DNA of 16,964 nucleotides from contig CAVXYG010000019.1 of the NCBI GenBank assembly GCA_963766005.1, positions 1 through 16,964 of the forward strand, written 5' to 3'. Origin of the DNA: CAVXYG01 sp963766005. GTDB lineage: Bacteria; Actinomycetota; Actinomycetes; S36-B12; GCA-2699445. The position numbers were made by a program, and so were the translations under genes. Under the pieces are notes generated by a model. The model saw nothing but the letters and a program-made list of their open reading frames with translations, ran no database searches and was not told where the DNA came from. Position 1 is the first letter of the stretch; each line of letters starts with the position of its first letter. Positions 1 through 7,522 of this stretch are shown one piece after another.

Positions 1-156
1 TCGATCACGTCGGTGATATCGCCCGGCGGCTCCTCGTCGACGTCCAACTCAAGCAGTGCGCGGAAGCCCTTCGGGTCCTCCAGCGCCTCGGCGCAGGGCC
101 TCGTCGGTGTCCCAGACCGCCGCCGGTTGAGTGTCCGGTGGGGTGCGCGTGGCCAT
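1..156 (-). pseudogene. Unrecognised protein, 5' part only, apparent frameshift
   Basis: An ATG at 156-154 on the minus strand has an AAGGA Shine-Dalgarno-like motif about 9 bases upstream. It opens a frame reading MATRTPPDTQPAAVWDTDEALRR, which then runs into arginine/glycine-rich sequence and a stop near base 50. Shifting by one base at about positions 89-91 restores a much more protein-like frame, EALEDPKGFRALLELD and onward, which stays open to the left edge. The two halves together look like one acidic, hydrophilic protein interrupted by a single extra base, or two missing bases. This could be a real pseudogene, a sequencing error, or less likely a programmed shift at the CGC-CGA codons. 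I do not recognise the family. It is divergent from the Na+/H+ antiporter gene, with 84 bases between the starts. The rest of the gene lies outside the window. Confidence 0.45.
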
Positions 157-179
157 CGCGGAGCATCCTTGCCCAAGTG

Positions 180-208
180 CTGACACGGACGCCCTGCAGG
201 ACTAGCGT
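180..208 (+). promoter_or_regulatory. Promoter of the NhaC-type antiporter gene
   Basis: A -35-like CTGACA at 180-185 and a -10-like TAGCGT at 203-208 are separated by exactly 17 bases, matching the housekeeping sigma-factor spacing. The predicted transcription start is near base 215, leaving a 5' leader of about 26 bases that includes the GGAGG ribosome binding site at 230-234. This is the best-formed -35/-10 pair in the window. Confidence 0.6.
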
Positions 209-240
209 TCTCCTGACAGCCAAGGGCGCGGAGGACGATC

Positions 241-1788
241 ATGGATGCACCCAAGAAGCGGCGCCGCGAGCCTCGCCCCCCGACGTTGGTGGATGCGCTG
301 ATCCCGCTCGGCTTCTTGATCGTGGCGCTCGGCTGCGCGATCTACCTGTACGGCGGGGACTCGATCACCGGACCGGTCCAGATCGCCATGTTCCTCTCGG
401 CGGTCGTGGCCGGCTGGGTGGGCTACAAGAACGGCAACGCCGTCACCGACATGTCCAAAGCTGCCGTCAACAGTGTCGCCTCCGCCATGGGCGCCATCTT
501 CATCCTCATGGCCGTGGGTTCCTTGATCGGGACCTGGAACATGTCCGGCACCATCGCCACGATGGCCGACTACGGCATCCGGATCCTCAGCCCCAGCTAC
601 TTCTTCCTGGCCGCAGCGGTGATCTGCGCAGTGATCTCGTTGGGGATCGGCAGCGCATGGACCGTCATGGGCACGATGGGCGTGGCGCTGGTGGCGATCG
701 CGGGCGGGCTCGGCCTGAGCCAGCCGGTGGCCGCGGGCGCAGTGATCTCCGGGGCCTACTTCGGCGACAAGCTCTCGCCGCTGTCGGAGACCACGAACCT
801 GGCGGCGGCGGTCGCCGGGACGAAGCTCTACCGACACATTCGCGGGATGCTGGTGACCACTGTCCCGTCCATGGCCATCGCGTTGGGCATCTACCTGGTC
901 ATTGGGCTGCGCGCCAGCCCGGAAGGCGGCATTCCGACGGAGGGCGCCACCGATGCCATCGAGAGCGCGTTCAACATCGGCATCGTCACGCTGCTGCCCC
1001 TCGTCGTGGTGATCTACCTCGCCGTCCGCAAGTTCCCCCCTACCTTCGCCGTGCTGTCCGGGGCGCTGACAGCCGGCCTCGTCGCCGTCATCTTCCAGCC
1101 GGACGTCGTGCGCGACTTCGTCGACGACGACTCGTTGGCCACGCCTTGGGTCATGCTCAAGGGCGTCTGGGATGCCATGGCCACGGGCTTCGTCGCCGAC
1201 ACCGGCTTCCCGGCCTTGGACGATCTCGTGTCCGGCGGGGGCATGGCCAGCATGCTGGAGACCATCTGGCTCATCATCACCGCCCTCGGGTTCGGCGGCA
1301 TCATGAATCACTGCGGCTTCCTGTCCAAGTTGATCGAGCCGCTGCGCCGCCGTGCCAAGCGCGACCGGGGCCTGATGGTGGCAACCGGCACGACCGCGAT
1401 CGGGATCAACGCCTTGGCCGCCGATCAGTACCTCGCGATCGTGCTCACCGGCAACGTCTACAAGGCCGAGTTCGAGAAGCGGGGGATCGCCCCGCGCAGC
1501 TTGTCCCGGCAGATCGAGGACACCGCCACGGTCACCTCGCCGCTCATCCCGTGGAATAGCTGCGGGGCCTACGCGTCCGGCGTCCTGGGCGTCACGACGT
1601 TCGCCTACCTGCCGTTCGCGTTCTTCAACTGGATCAACCCTGTGCTCTCCTTCATCTACGCCGCACTCGGCCTGCAGATCAAGTACGTCGAGCCGGCGGA
1701 GGAGTTCACACCCTCGCCGCGCAAGGCGGACTTCTACGGCGTCGGCGGGCAGGCTGGCGACGAGTTGCCGGACCCGGGCGTGCATTAG
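241..1788 (+). CDS. NhaC-type Na+/H+ antiporter
   Basis: This 515-residue, strongly hydrophobic protein belongs to the NhaC family (Pfam Na_H_antiporter), inner-membrane exchangers that expel Na+ in return for H+. The family's best-conserved blocks are present: AGAVISGAYFGDKLSPLSET at about residues 164-183, followed by TNLA, and TSPLIPWNSCGAY at 432-444. The N-terminus is short and basic (KKRRR), as expected for a cytoplasmic end, and about a dozen membrane segments follow. The length is close to the 450-520 residues usual for the family. The ATG start has a GGAGG ribosome binding site six bases upstream and a good promoter in front. The gene is monocistronic, with a hairpin 50 bases after the stop. 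Other NhaC-like proteins exchange malate/lactate or arginine/ornithine, so the exact substrate is inferred. Confidence 0.92.
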   Translation: MDAPKKRRREPRPPTLVDALIPLGFLIVALGCAIYLYGGDSITGPVQIAMFLSAVVAGWVGYKNGNAVTDMSKAAVNSVASAMGAIFILMAVGSLIGTWNMSGTIATMADYGIRILSPSYFFLAAAVICAVISLGIGSAWTVMGTMGVALVAIAGGLGLSQPVAAGAVISGAYFGDKLSPLSETTNLAAAVAGTKLYRHIRGMLVTTVPSMAIALGIYLVIGLRASPEGGIPTEGATDAIESAFNIGIVTLLPLVVVIYLAVRKFPPTFAVLSGALTAGLVAVIFQPDVVRDFVDDDSLATPWVMLKGVWDAMATGFVADTGFPALDDLVSGGGMASMLETIWLIITALGFGGIMNHCGFLSKLIEPLRRRAKRDRGLMVATGTTAIGINALAADQYLAIVLTGNVYKAEFEKRGIAPRSLSRQIEDTATVTSPLIPWNSCGAYASGVLGVTTFAYLPFAFFNWINPVLSFIYAALGLQIKYVEPAEEFTPSPRKADFYGVGGQAGDELPDPGVH

Positions 1789-1839
1789 CGATCGGGCGCC
1801 CTGACTCGCGGAGGTGCCGTGCCCGAAGCCCGAAGGATC

Positions 1840-1868
1840 CGCTCCGGCAGCCGTCCGCTGCCGGAGCG
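1840..1868 (+). terminator. Hairpin terminator after the antiporter gene
   Basis: A perfect 11-bp inverted repeat (CGCTCCGGCAG at 1840-1850, CTGCCGGAGCG at 1858-1868) encloses a 7-base loop, about 50 bases after the antiporter stop codon. No T tract follows, which is common for terminators in GC-rich actinobacteria. Confidence 0.6.
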
Positions 1869-1950
1869 ATCTGGCCACGCCGAGCGCCGAGAGCCCCGTC
1901 GGCCGCCGTCGGTGAGCGCGCCTGGAGACGCCTGAGTCCGGGCGCCTTCT

Positions 1951-2036
1951 GCCGGGAAGCCTCATCTCGTTGCGCATCGCGGCAGGCTGCACGCTCACTC
2001 TGGGGACCCAATCCGATCCAGAGGAGGCTTCCCGGC
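1951..2036. repeat. 13-bp perfect inverted repeat with 60-base loop
   Basis: GCCGGGAAGCCTC at 1951-1963 is the exact reverse complement of GAGGCTTCCCGGC at 2024-2036. The arms are separated by 60 bases. Transcribed, this would give a long stem with a structured loop, about 170 bases before the FUSC-like start codon. I do not recognise it as any known riboswitch. It could be a leader element, a small RNA, a protein binding site or a mobile-element remnant. Confidence 0.55.
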
Positions 2037-2205
2037 GTCCTTCCAGGTGTGTTCGACGCGGCGGTCCACTTGGCTGTCGGGGTCGGCCAGGCGCATCCGG
2101 ACTCGCTGGGCGCGGCGTACCGCTCCACCCCCGGGCGCGCCAGCCTCGCCTCGGCCGGCCCCGGCATCCCTACTGCCCGAGGCCGCGATCGGGCAGGATG
2201 GGCCC

Positions 2206-3459
2206 ATGGCAAGCGTGGAGACCCCCACCCAGGTGGGCCTCGTCAGCACCCTGAAGTCAACCAGCTCAGGCTTGGGGAATTGGCATCAGATCCTCCGCAT
2301 CGCCATAGCGACCACGCTTGCGTTTGTGTTCAGCCGTGCGGTCTCGCCCAGCGAGACCGCCGTTCTGGCCCCGATGACCGCACTGTTCGTGGTGCAGAGC
2401 TCGGCCTTCGCCACAGTCGGCGAGACCCTGCAGCGCATCGTCGGCACGACGGTCGGCGTTGTGGTCGCCAGCACGTACGTGAACTTCCTGGGAGAGGCGA
2501 TCCTGGCCTACGCCCTCGGGGTCGTCGTGGCGCTCGTGGTCGCGCGGCTGATGCCGGTCTCCGATTCCGTGCGAGTCCAAGTGGTCTTGTCGATGCTGTT
2601 CGTGCTGGCAACCGGTCAGGGAGAATGGCTCAGCGATGTCGGTCGGGTCATCGACACGGTCGTCGGCGGGCTTATCGGGATGATGGCGGTCCTGGTCTAC
2701 CCGCCAAAACCGGACCTGAACACAGCCCGATCGGCCTTCGCCGAGTGGTACGAGGCCGTGGCGAAGCAGTTGGATTCGATGGCGACGGGAGTGGGGGAAC
2801 ACCCGGTCCCGCGCGGGCAACGGCACGCCTTCGTCGCCGGCAGTTTCGCGCTGCGGGACAACGACTTGGCTGCCCGGGCGGCGTTCGCGGAGGCCGTGGA
2901 GTCTGTGCGGTTCAACCCTCGCGCACACCGGGAGGCGACCTCGCAGCTGGAACTGTTGGAGCGCGATCTGCTCTGGATCACCTCGGTCACGATCCAGGTG
3001 CGAGCCCTGTCGGGGGAGATTGATCGGCTCTACGACCGCGAGGGTGGTCTACCGCCCGCCCTGCAGTCGGAGACGTTGGCGGTTCTGCTGCGCTCGGTCG
3101 CCCGCCTGCTGCGCGCCGAAGTGCACTCCGGTGTGCAGCGCTCCGCGATCGATCGGCGAGCGCGGCGCGTGCAGGGCGTGATCGCCGAGGCGAGCGGGTT
3201 CGTGACGTTCGGTCAGCGCGAGGTGACCGAAGTGCTGCAATCCCTGGCGCTGCTCGGGCGCATCGATTCGCTGGCGCGGACTATCCACGGCGGCCCCGCT
3301 CGGCTGGCCACGCTGCCCTGGGACGATGCCCAACCTGCCGAGGCCCGCCAGCCGGTGCCCGCACCGACCGGCATGCTTTCCGTGGTGGCGCCGGAGGACG
3401 ACCCTACGATGACGGTCAGCATCCCGGCCATCACTCGGCCGGACTGGCCACCGCCGTAG
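2206..3459 (+). CDS. FUSC / aromatic acid exporter-like membrane protein
   Basis: This 417-residue protein has about six membrane helices packed into residues 30-166, followed by a soluble, mostly helical region of about 250 residues. That is the layout of FUSC-type transporters (fusaric-acid resistance / aromatic acid exporter group). The N-terminal half contains the compact run ETAVLAPMTALFVVQSS at 50-66 and the pair of glycine-rich helices typical of half-size FUSC proteins. The membrane part ends in the VYPPKPD turn at about 163-169. The frame is open further upstream, but that extension is arginine/proline-rich. The ATG at 2206 has an AGGATGG motif 5-11 bases upstream and begins the protein-like sequence. 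Half-size members probably dimerise and export small aromatic or lipophilic compounds; the substrate here is unknown. It converges on the DUF1622 gene with a 38-bp gap. Confidence 0.75.
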   Translation: MASVETPTQVGLVSTLKSTSSGLGNWHQILRIAIATTLAFVFSRAVSPSETAVLAPMTALFVVQSSAFATVGETLQRIVGTTVGVVVASTYVNFLGEAILAYALGVVVALVVARLMPVSDSVRVQVVLSMLFVLATGQGEWLSDVGRVIDTVVGGLIGMMAVLVYPPKPDLNTARSAFAEWYEAVAKQLDSMATGVGEHPVPRGQRHAFVAGSFALRDNDLAARAAFAEAVESVRFNPRAHREATSQLELLERDLLWITSVTIQVRALSGEIDRLYDREGGLPPALQSETLAVLLRSVARLLRAEVHSGVQRSAIDRRARRVQGVIAEASGFVTFGQREVTEVLQSLALLGRIDSLARTIHGGPARLATLPWDDAQPAEARQPVPAPTGMLSVVAPEDDPTMTVSIPAITRPDWPPP

Positions 3460-3497
3460 GCCTGGCGCCGAAGCGTGCGGATTTCGCGCAGGTGGGC

Positions 3498-3938
3498 TCA
3501 GCCCAAGCCGCCGGCGGCCGACGGATCAGAGGTTGCGCGGTCGCGCGCCTGGGCCTGACGGGCCAGCGTTGCGCCGCTGGTCAGCGCTCGGCGCCAGGGT
3601 ACGACCCCGTCGATCTCGATCTGGATGCTGAAGCTGAGCAGCGTGCGGATGAGCACGATGATCCCCAGGGTGACAGCGCTCTCCAGCGTCGGGTCCACCG
3701 CGACGGTCAGGATGAGATCGCCGGCGACGAGGATCTCCAGGCCTAGCAGGATGGCGGCGCCGAAGGCCTCGCGCATGGTGCGGTAGGCGCTCCGGCCGCT
3801 GCCGGACCGGCGGAAGGAGCGCCAGGACAGCATCGCTGCCCAGAGCAGGCCGAGCAGGAGCACCGCCGCGGCCAGGGCCTCGAAGACCGATGCCACGGCC
3901 TCCATCACTTCGGTGAAGGCACTCTGCTCGACGTCCAC
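3498..3938 (-). CDS. DUF1622 family small membrane protein
   Basis: This 146-residue protein has three predicted membrane helices, at about residues 20-37, 59-81 and 84-103. The block FGAAILLGLEILVAGDLI followed by PTLESAVTLGIIVLIRTLLS is the hallmark of DUF1622, a family of small bacterial membrane proteins with no established function. After the third helix comes the family's EIDGVVPWRR segment and a short hydrophilic tail. The start is GTG at 3938-3936. An ATG at 3945 lies in another frame and belongs to a shadow. A TAGGAA sequence begins exactly 12 bases before the GTG, so the transcript may be leaderless. The gene is divergent from the phosphate transporter, sharing a 188-bp control region with it. 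I know of no functional tie between the two. Confidence 0.85.
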   Translation of the reverse strand: MDVEQSAFTEVMEAVASVFEALAAAVLLLGLLWAAMLSWRSFRRSGSGRSAYRTMREAFGAAILLGLEILVAGDLILTVAVDPTLESAVTLGIIVLIRTLLSFSIQIEIDGVVPWRRALTSGATLARQAQARDRATSDPSAAGGLG

Positions 3939-3944
3939 AGTCCA

Positions 3945-3950
3945 TTCCTA
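3945..3950 (-). promoter_or_regulatory. Possible -10 element of the DUF1622 gene
   Basis: On the minus strand TAGGAA ends six bases before the GTG start codon, placing the predicted transcription start on the start codon itself. The last base deviates from the TANNNT consensus and no convincing -35 is seen. Confidence 0.35.
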
Positions 3951-4034
3951 GCCCATGCGAGCGCCGACGTCACCGACTCCTGGCACTCGTCCATCGCAGC
4001 CGTCGGCAGACCGGCACCGCGCGCCCGTCGATGC

Positions 4035-4047
4035 ACCCGCTGCGGGT
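4035..4047. promoter_or_regulatory. Palindrome in the DUF1622/PiT divergent control region
   Basis: ACCCGC-T-GCGGGT is a perfect 13-base palindrome near the middle of the 188-bp divergent spacer, about 80 bases before the PiT start and 97 bases before the DUF1622 start. It has the size of a dimeric repressor operator, but in DNA this GC-rich such palindromes also arise by chance. I see no clear PhoP-type direct repeats beside it. Confidence 0.25.
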
Positions 4048-4114
4048 TGAGGGACGCAGCGGCAACCGACCGGGACGAGGCTTTCGTACGGCGCCCCGCC
4101 CGGGCCAGCGGTGG

Positions 4115-4120
4115 TAGAAC
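4115..4120 (+). promoter_or_regulatory. Possible -10 element of the phosphate transporter gene
   Basis: TAGAAC begins exactly 12 bases before the GTG start at 4127, the same geometry seen before several other genes in this window. The sixth base is C rather than T, and there is no recognisable -35, which would fit an activator-dependent promoter. Confidence 0.35.
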
Positions 4121-4126
4121 CGGGTC

Positions 4127-5134
4127 GTGGATGTACTGCTGGTCGTGGTGCTGCTGCTGTGCATCGCCTTCGACGCGTCGAACGGCTTCCACGACTCCTC
4201 CAATGCCATCGCGACGCTGGTCGCGACACGGGCCGCCCGACCGGCGCCCGCCATCGCGATGGCCACGGTGTTCACGATGCTCGGTCCCATCCTCGTCGCG
4301 ACCGCAGTGGCCGACACGATCGCCGGCATCGTGGAGCTAGAGCCCGCCCAGACTCTGGTGGTGCTCTTCAGCGCGCTCGCGGCAGGGCTTGCCTGGAACA
4401 TGCTGACCTGGGTCAGAGGCCTTCCGTCCTCGTCCTCCCACGCGTTGATCGGGGGACTCCTCGGAGCGGGGCTGGTGATGTCCGGCGCCGGCAGCATCAA
4501 CTGGGGCGGCATCGACGGGTTGCGACCCAGCGGCGTGGCCGGGGCGCTGGTCGGGCTGGCTGTCTCGCCGGTGCTCGGCTTCGGGCTGGCCTGGGTGCTG
4601 GCACGGGCGGCGACGCGCGGAACCGCGCGGGCGACCAAGCGCCTCCGCCCGTCGGTGCTGCGGGCCGAGTGGGTGGCGTCGGCGGGACTGGCGTTCGCCC
4701 ACGGAGCCAACGACGCGCAGAAGACGATGGGCGTGATGACCCTGGCCCTGGTCGCAGGCGGGGCGATTCCGAGCTTCGTCGTGCCGCTGTGGGTGAAGCT
4801 CGTCTGCGGTCTGGCCCTGACCGTGGGTACGACGCTGGGCGGGTGGCGCATCGTGCACACCATAGGCCGCAGCATCTACCGACTGCGTCCGCTGGACGGC
4901 ATGGTGGGCTCCGGGAGCAGCGCACTCATCATCGGCGCGGCCTCGGCTGTCGGGGCCCCGGCGAGCACCACGCACGTCGTGTCCTCCTCGGTGGTGGGGG
5001 TCGGCGCGGCTCGGCATGCGCGCCATGTGGCGTGGGGCGTGGTGCGAGACATCGGATTGGCATGGGTGATCACGATGCCCGCCTGTGCCGCGATCGCGGC
5101 CGGCCTGGGCATCGTTGGAAGGATCGTGACGTGA
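4127..5134 (+). CDS. pit: PiT family inorganic phosphate transporter
   Basis: This 335-residue membrane protein is a low-affinity, H+-coupled importer of (metal-)phosphate. Both duplicated PiT signatures are present: DASNGFHDSSNAIAT at residues 16-30 and GLAFAHGANDAQKTMG at 187-202. A third conserved stretch, SSHALIGG, lies at about residue 104, and STTHVVSSS lies near residue 284. Ten or so hydrophobic segments span the protein, and the length fits the short bacterial PiT form. The start is GTG at 4127 with no ribosome binding site, consistent with a leaderless transcript. The stop overlaps the next gene's start in a GTGA tetranucleotide, so the two are translationally coupled. The pit/DUF47 pairing is common and supports phosphate as substrate. 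Confidence 0.95.
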   Translation: MDVLLVVVLLLCIAFDASNGFHDSSNAIATLVATRAARPAPAIAMATVFTMLGPILVATAVADTIAGIVELEPAQTLVVLFSALAAGLAWNMLTWVRGLPSSSSHALIGGLLGAGLVMSGAGSINWGGIDGLRPSGVAGALVGLAVSPVLGFGLAWVLARAATRGTARATKRLRPSVLRAEWVASAGLAFAHGANDAQKTMGVMTLALVAGGAIPSFVVPLWVKLVCGLALTVGTTLGGWRIVHTIGRSIYRLRPLDGMVGSGSSALIIGAASAVGAPASTTHVVSSSVVGVGAARHARHVAWGVVRDIGLAWVITMPACAAIAAGLGIVGRIVT

Positions 5135-5739
5135 GTAGGCACTGGTTTCTGCCCCAAGCCCCCGACGTGCTCGGCACGCTGCGCCGGCAGGCGGATGTGA
5201 CGGTCGCCGGTATGGAGGCCTACGTCTCGTGGGCCGCCGGCGACGATGGTGACGGCAAGGTGCTGCGGCGCGCCGAGCACAAGGCCGATGCGGTCCGCAG
5301 GGAACTGGCCCAGCAGTTGCGCGTCGCGTTCACCACACCCGTGGATGCCGAAGACCTCTTCACCCTGTCCGAGCGCCTCGACGGGGTGATCAACATGGCC
5401 AAGAATGTGGTCCGCGACGCCGACCTGCTGGCGATCCGGCCGGAGGGGGCCACGTCGGCGATGGCGGCGGAAGCGCTCGCCGGGGTGCGGCATCTGCGCG
5501 AGGCGCTCGCCGCGATCCCCGCGAACCCGAGCCGGGCCACCGACGAGGCCGATGCCGCGGTGAAGAACGTCCGGCACATCGAGAAGCAGTACGCGCGAGC
5601 GATCCGGGGCCTGGCCGAGCAGCCGGACCCGCACACCGCACTGCTCCTGCGCGAGCACTTCCACGACTGCCTGCAGGTGGGCGAGCGGATCGAACTCGTC
5701 GCCGACCGCGTGTGGTATGCCGTGGTGAAGGAGCAGTGA
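5131..5739 (+). CDS. DUF47 / PhoU-like partner of the phosphate transporter
   Basis: This 202-residue, mostly helical soluble protein belongs to DUF47, a PhoU-related family encoded beside PiT transporters and thought to control them or bind metals. The family core is clear at about residues 44-99: EHKADAVRRELAQQL, then TPVDAEDLFTLSERLDGVIN, then MAKNVVRDADLL. The closing helix HDCLQVGERIELVADRVWY is also typical. The GTG start overlaps the pit stop codon by 4 bases; upstream codons in this frame are only the shadow of pit. The order here is transporter first and regulator second. Its role is inferred from the family and the neighbourhood. PhoU proteins bind metal clusters through similar acidic helices, but I cannot identify the ligands. 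Confidence 0.88.
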   Translation: MSRHWFLPQAPDVLGTLRRQADVTVAGMEAYVSWAAGDDGDGKVLRRAEHKADAVRRELAQQLRVAFTTPVDAEDLFTLSERLDGVINMAKNVVRDADLLAIRPEGATSAMAAEALAGVRHLREALAAIPANPSRATDEADAAVKNVRHIEKQYARAIRGLAEQPDPHTALLLREHFHDCLQVGERIELVADRVWYAVVKEQ

Positions 5740-5858
5740 TCAGGTTCGCCCTGCAGAGCCCGGCGGCGCAAGTCGCCGAGCGCCGCGCTGCGGGAGACAC
5801 TGCCACTAGCGCATTGCGGACGGGCCGCGGTGCGGGTCAGCGAAGGGAGGAGCAGCCG

Positions 5859-6287
5859 ATGGCTGGACGGGTGGTGGCCTGCCCCGGGTGCGGCCGCAAG
5901 AACCGGCTTCCCGTGGCCGCATCGGGTCGCTTGCAGTGCCCGCACTGCAGGACCGCGCTGCCATGGATCGTCGACGCGGGGGACGGCGACCTGCCGGCAG
6001 CGCTGCACACCAGTCAGCTCGTCCTCATCGACCTGTGGGCGCCGTGGTGCGGTCCCTGCCGGATGGTTGCGCCGGTGCTGGAGCGGCTGGCCGGCAAGTA
6101 CGCCGGCCGTCTCAAGGTCGTCAAGGTCAACGTGGACGACAACCCGGCGACAGCGGCGAAGTACGACGCGCGCAGCATTCCGACACTGGTGCTCGTCCGC
6201 AACGGCGCGATCGTGCAGCGCGTGATCGGTGCGCAGCCGGAGCCGGTGCTGGCGCAGGCGATCGACCGGGCGCTGGCCGGCGGCTGA
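5859..6287 (+). CDS. trxC: Thioredoxin with N-terminal zinc ribbon (Trx2/TrxC type)
   Basis: This 142-residue cytoplasmic disulfide reductase consists of a small N-terminal zinc ribbon and a thioredoxin fold. The ribbon uses two CxxC pairs, Cys8/Cys11 and Cys27/Cys30. The active site is WCGPC at residues 63-67, and the conserved cis-proline is Pro108 in SIPT. Length and layout match E. coli thioredoxin 2 (139 residues). The ATG at 5859 has a strong GGAGG at 5846-5850. The frame is open for about 49 more codons upstream, but those overlap the DUF47 gene end and are not protein-like. It stands alone between the phosphate operon and the Nif3 cluster, with a GC-rich hairpin downstream. The zinc ribbon of Trx2 proteins is linked to oxidative-stress tuning. 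Confidence 0.93.
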   Translation: MAGRVVACPGCGRKNRLPVAASGRLQCPHCRTALPWIVDAGDGDLPAALHTSQLVLIDLWAPWCGPCRMVAPVLERLAGKYAGRLKVVKVNVDDNPATAAKYDARSIPTLVLVRNGAIVQRVIGAQPEPVLAQAIDRALAGG

Positions 6288-6306
6288 TGGCGGTGGCGAG
6301 GGCGCA

Positions 6307-6339
6307 CCCGCGCCCGCAGCCTCGGCCGCGGGGCGCGGG
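6307..6339 (+). terminator. Hairpin after the thioredoxin gene
   Basis: CCCGCGCCC at 6307-6315 pairs perfectly with GGGCGCGGG at 6331-6339 across a 15-base loop, about 20 bases after the thioredoxin stop. No T tract follows. It probably separates thioredoxin from the Nif3 transcript. Confidence 0.45.
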
Positions 6340-6361
6340 GACGGGGCACGGCGGCAGGCCC

Positions 6362-6367
6362 TAGGCT
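6362..6367 (+). promoter_or_regulatory. -10 element of the Nif3 cluster (leaderless)
   Basis: TAGGCT matches the TANNNT consensus and begins exactly 12 bases before the GTG start at 6374, so transcription should begin on the start codon. No ribosome binding site is present in that gap, as expected for a leaderless mRNA. Confidence 0.55.
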
Positions 6368-6373
6368 CGTGTC

Positions 6374-7522
6374 GTGAGCGCTGCCACCCTGGCCGACTGC
6401 GTCGAAGCCCTGCAACGGCGGTTCCCGCCGGGACTGGCGGAATCATGGGACCGCGTCGGACTTGTCTGCGGCGATCCGGACAGCCCGGTGGGCCGCATCC
6501 TGTTCGCCGTCGATCCGACGCTGTCGGTGGCAGAAGAGGCGGTGGACTGCGACTCCCAGCTCCTGGTGACCCACCATCCGCTGCTGCTGCGTGGCGTGCA
6601 TTCCGTCGCGGCGACCACCGGCAAGGGCCGTGTCGTGCATCGCCTGGTGAGAGGCGGCTGCGGGCTGTTCACGATGCACACCAACGCCGATGCTGCGGCC
6701 GGCGGAACGAATGCCACGCTGGCGCACCTGCTCGGGCTGACCGACGTGCAGCCGTTGGTGCCCGCTGCCGGGGATCCGGTCGACAAGATCGTCGTGTTCG
6801 TCCCTGCCGAATACCGACCGGCCGTTTTGGCGGCGATGTTCGCAGCCGGGGCCGGCGAGATCGGCGAGTACGACCACTGCGCCTACTGGACCCAGGGCAC
6901 CGGCCAGTTTCGGCCCTCGCCCCGCGCCGACCCGTTTCTCGGCACCCGCGGCGCCACCAGCGAGATTGCCGAGTCGCGGGTGGAAGCGGTGCTGCCCCGA
7001 CGCCGGCGCGCAGCGGTGGTGGCGGCTCTGCGCAGGACCCACCCGTATGAGGAGCCGGCCTTCGACCTCATGGAAACCGTCACGCCCGCGGCGGTGGGGA
7101 TCGGGAGGGTCGGGACGCTGGCCGAGCCCGAGCCGCTGCGGCGCTTCGCCCAGCGCGTCGCGGAGATCCTGCCGGCCACCGCGGGGGGCGTGCGCGTGGC
7201 CGGTTCCGGCGGCCGGCCGGTGTCCCGGGTCGCGATCTGTTCCGGCGCCGGCGACAGCCTGCTCGCTGCGGCGCGCGCCAGCAGCGCCGACGTCTACCTG
7301 ACCGCCGACCTGCGCCACCATCCTGCCGAGGAGCACCTCTCCGAGGGAGGGTGCGCGCTCGTCGACGTCTCGCACTGGGCCAGCGAATGGCCCTGGCTGG
7401 CGGGGGCGGCGCGGAACATCGGCGCCGATCTCGCGGCAGCCGGGTTTACCGTGGAGACCCGGGTGAGCAGCCGCTGCACCGATCCGTGGACGTTCCGTGT
7501 TGGGGGCACCGTTGAAGACTGA
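6374..7522 (+). CDS. Nif3-like dinuclear metal centre protein (DUF34)
   Basis: This 382-residue protein belongs to the Nif3/YqfO (DUF34) family: hexameric toroidal proteins binding two metal ions per subunit, with a poorly defined cellular role. Metal ligands are visible as THH at residues 66-68, MHTNAD at 101-106, and the C-terminal DVSHWASEWPWL block, equivalent to the family's D-x-GH-x-x-SE. Between the two halves is an inserted region of about 120 residues containing RRTHPYEEPAFDLMET, the PII-like insert of the long bacterial form; the length agrees with B. subtilis YqfO (about 370). The GTG start has no ribosome binding site but sits 12 bases after a -10 element. It overlaps the next gene by 11 bases. 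The gene order matches Rv2230c-Rv2229c-Rv2228c of Mycobacterium tuberculosis. Confidence 0.93.
   Translation: MSAATLADCVEALQRRFPPGLAESWDRVGLVCGDPDSPVGRILFAVDPTLSVAEEAVDCDSQLLVTHHPLLLRGVHSVAATTGKGRVVHRLVRGGCGLFTMHTNADAAAGGTNATLAHLLGLTDVQPLVPAAGDPVDKIVVFVPAEYRPAVLAAMFAAGAGEIGEYDHCAYWTQGTGQFRPSPRADPFLGTRGATSEIAESRVEAVLPRRRRAAVVAALRRTHPYEEPAFDLMETVTPAAVGIGRVGTLAEPEPLRRFAQRVAEILPATAGGVRVAGSGGRPVSRVAICSGAGDSLLAAARASSADVYLTADLRHHPAEEHLSEGGCALVDVSHWASEWPWLAGAARNIGADLAAAGFTVETRVSSRCTDPWTFRVGGTVED

Larger units (their letters stand above)
1789..2205. other. Gene-free spacer between the antiporter and the FUSC-like gene
   Basis: No frame in this 417-bp stretch looks like a real protein. The open frames on both strands are arginine/proline-rich shadows with no ribosome binding site. 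It holds the terminator hairpin at 1840-1868 and a longer-range inverted repeat at 1951-2036. A CAGGAT at 2194-2199 lies 12 bases before the next start codon and could be a weak -10 element. Confidence 0.6.

Noticed and set aside
202..1998. 598-codon minus-strand open frame opposite the antiporter gene
   Set aside because: It is antisense to a confidently identified NhaC gene; its product is Asp/Arg/His-rich with no domain and no ribosome binding site. Long antisense frames are expected at this GC content.
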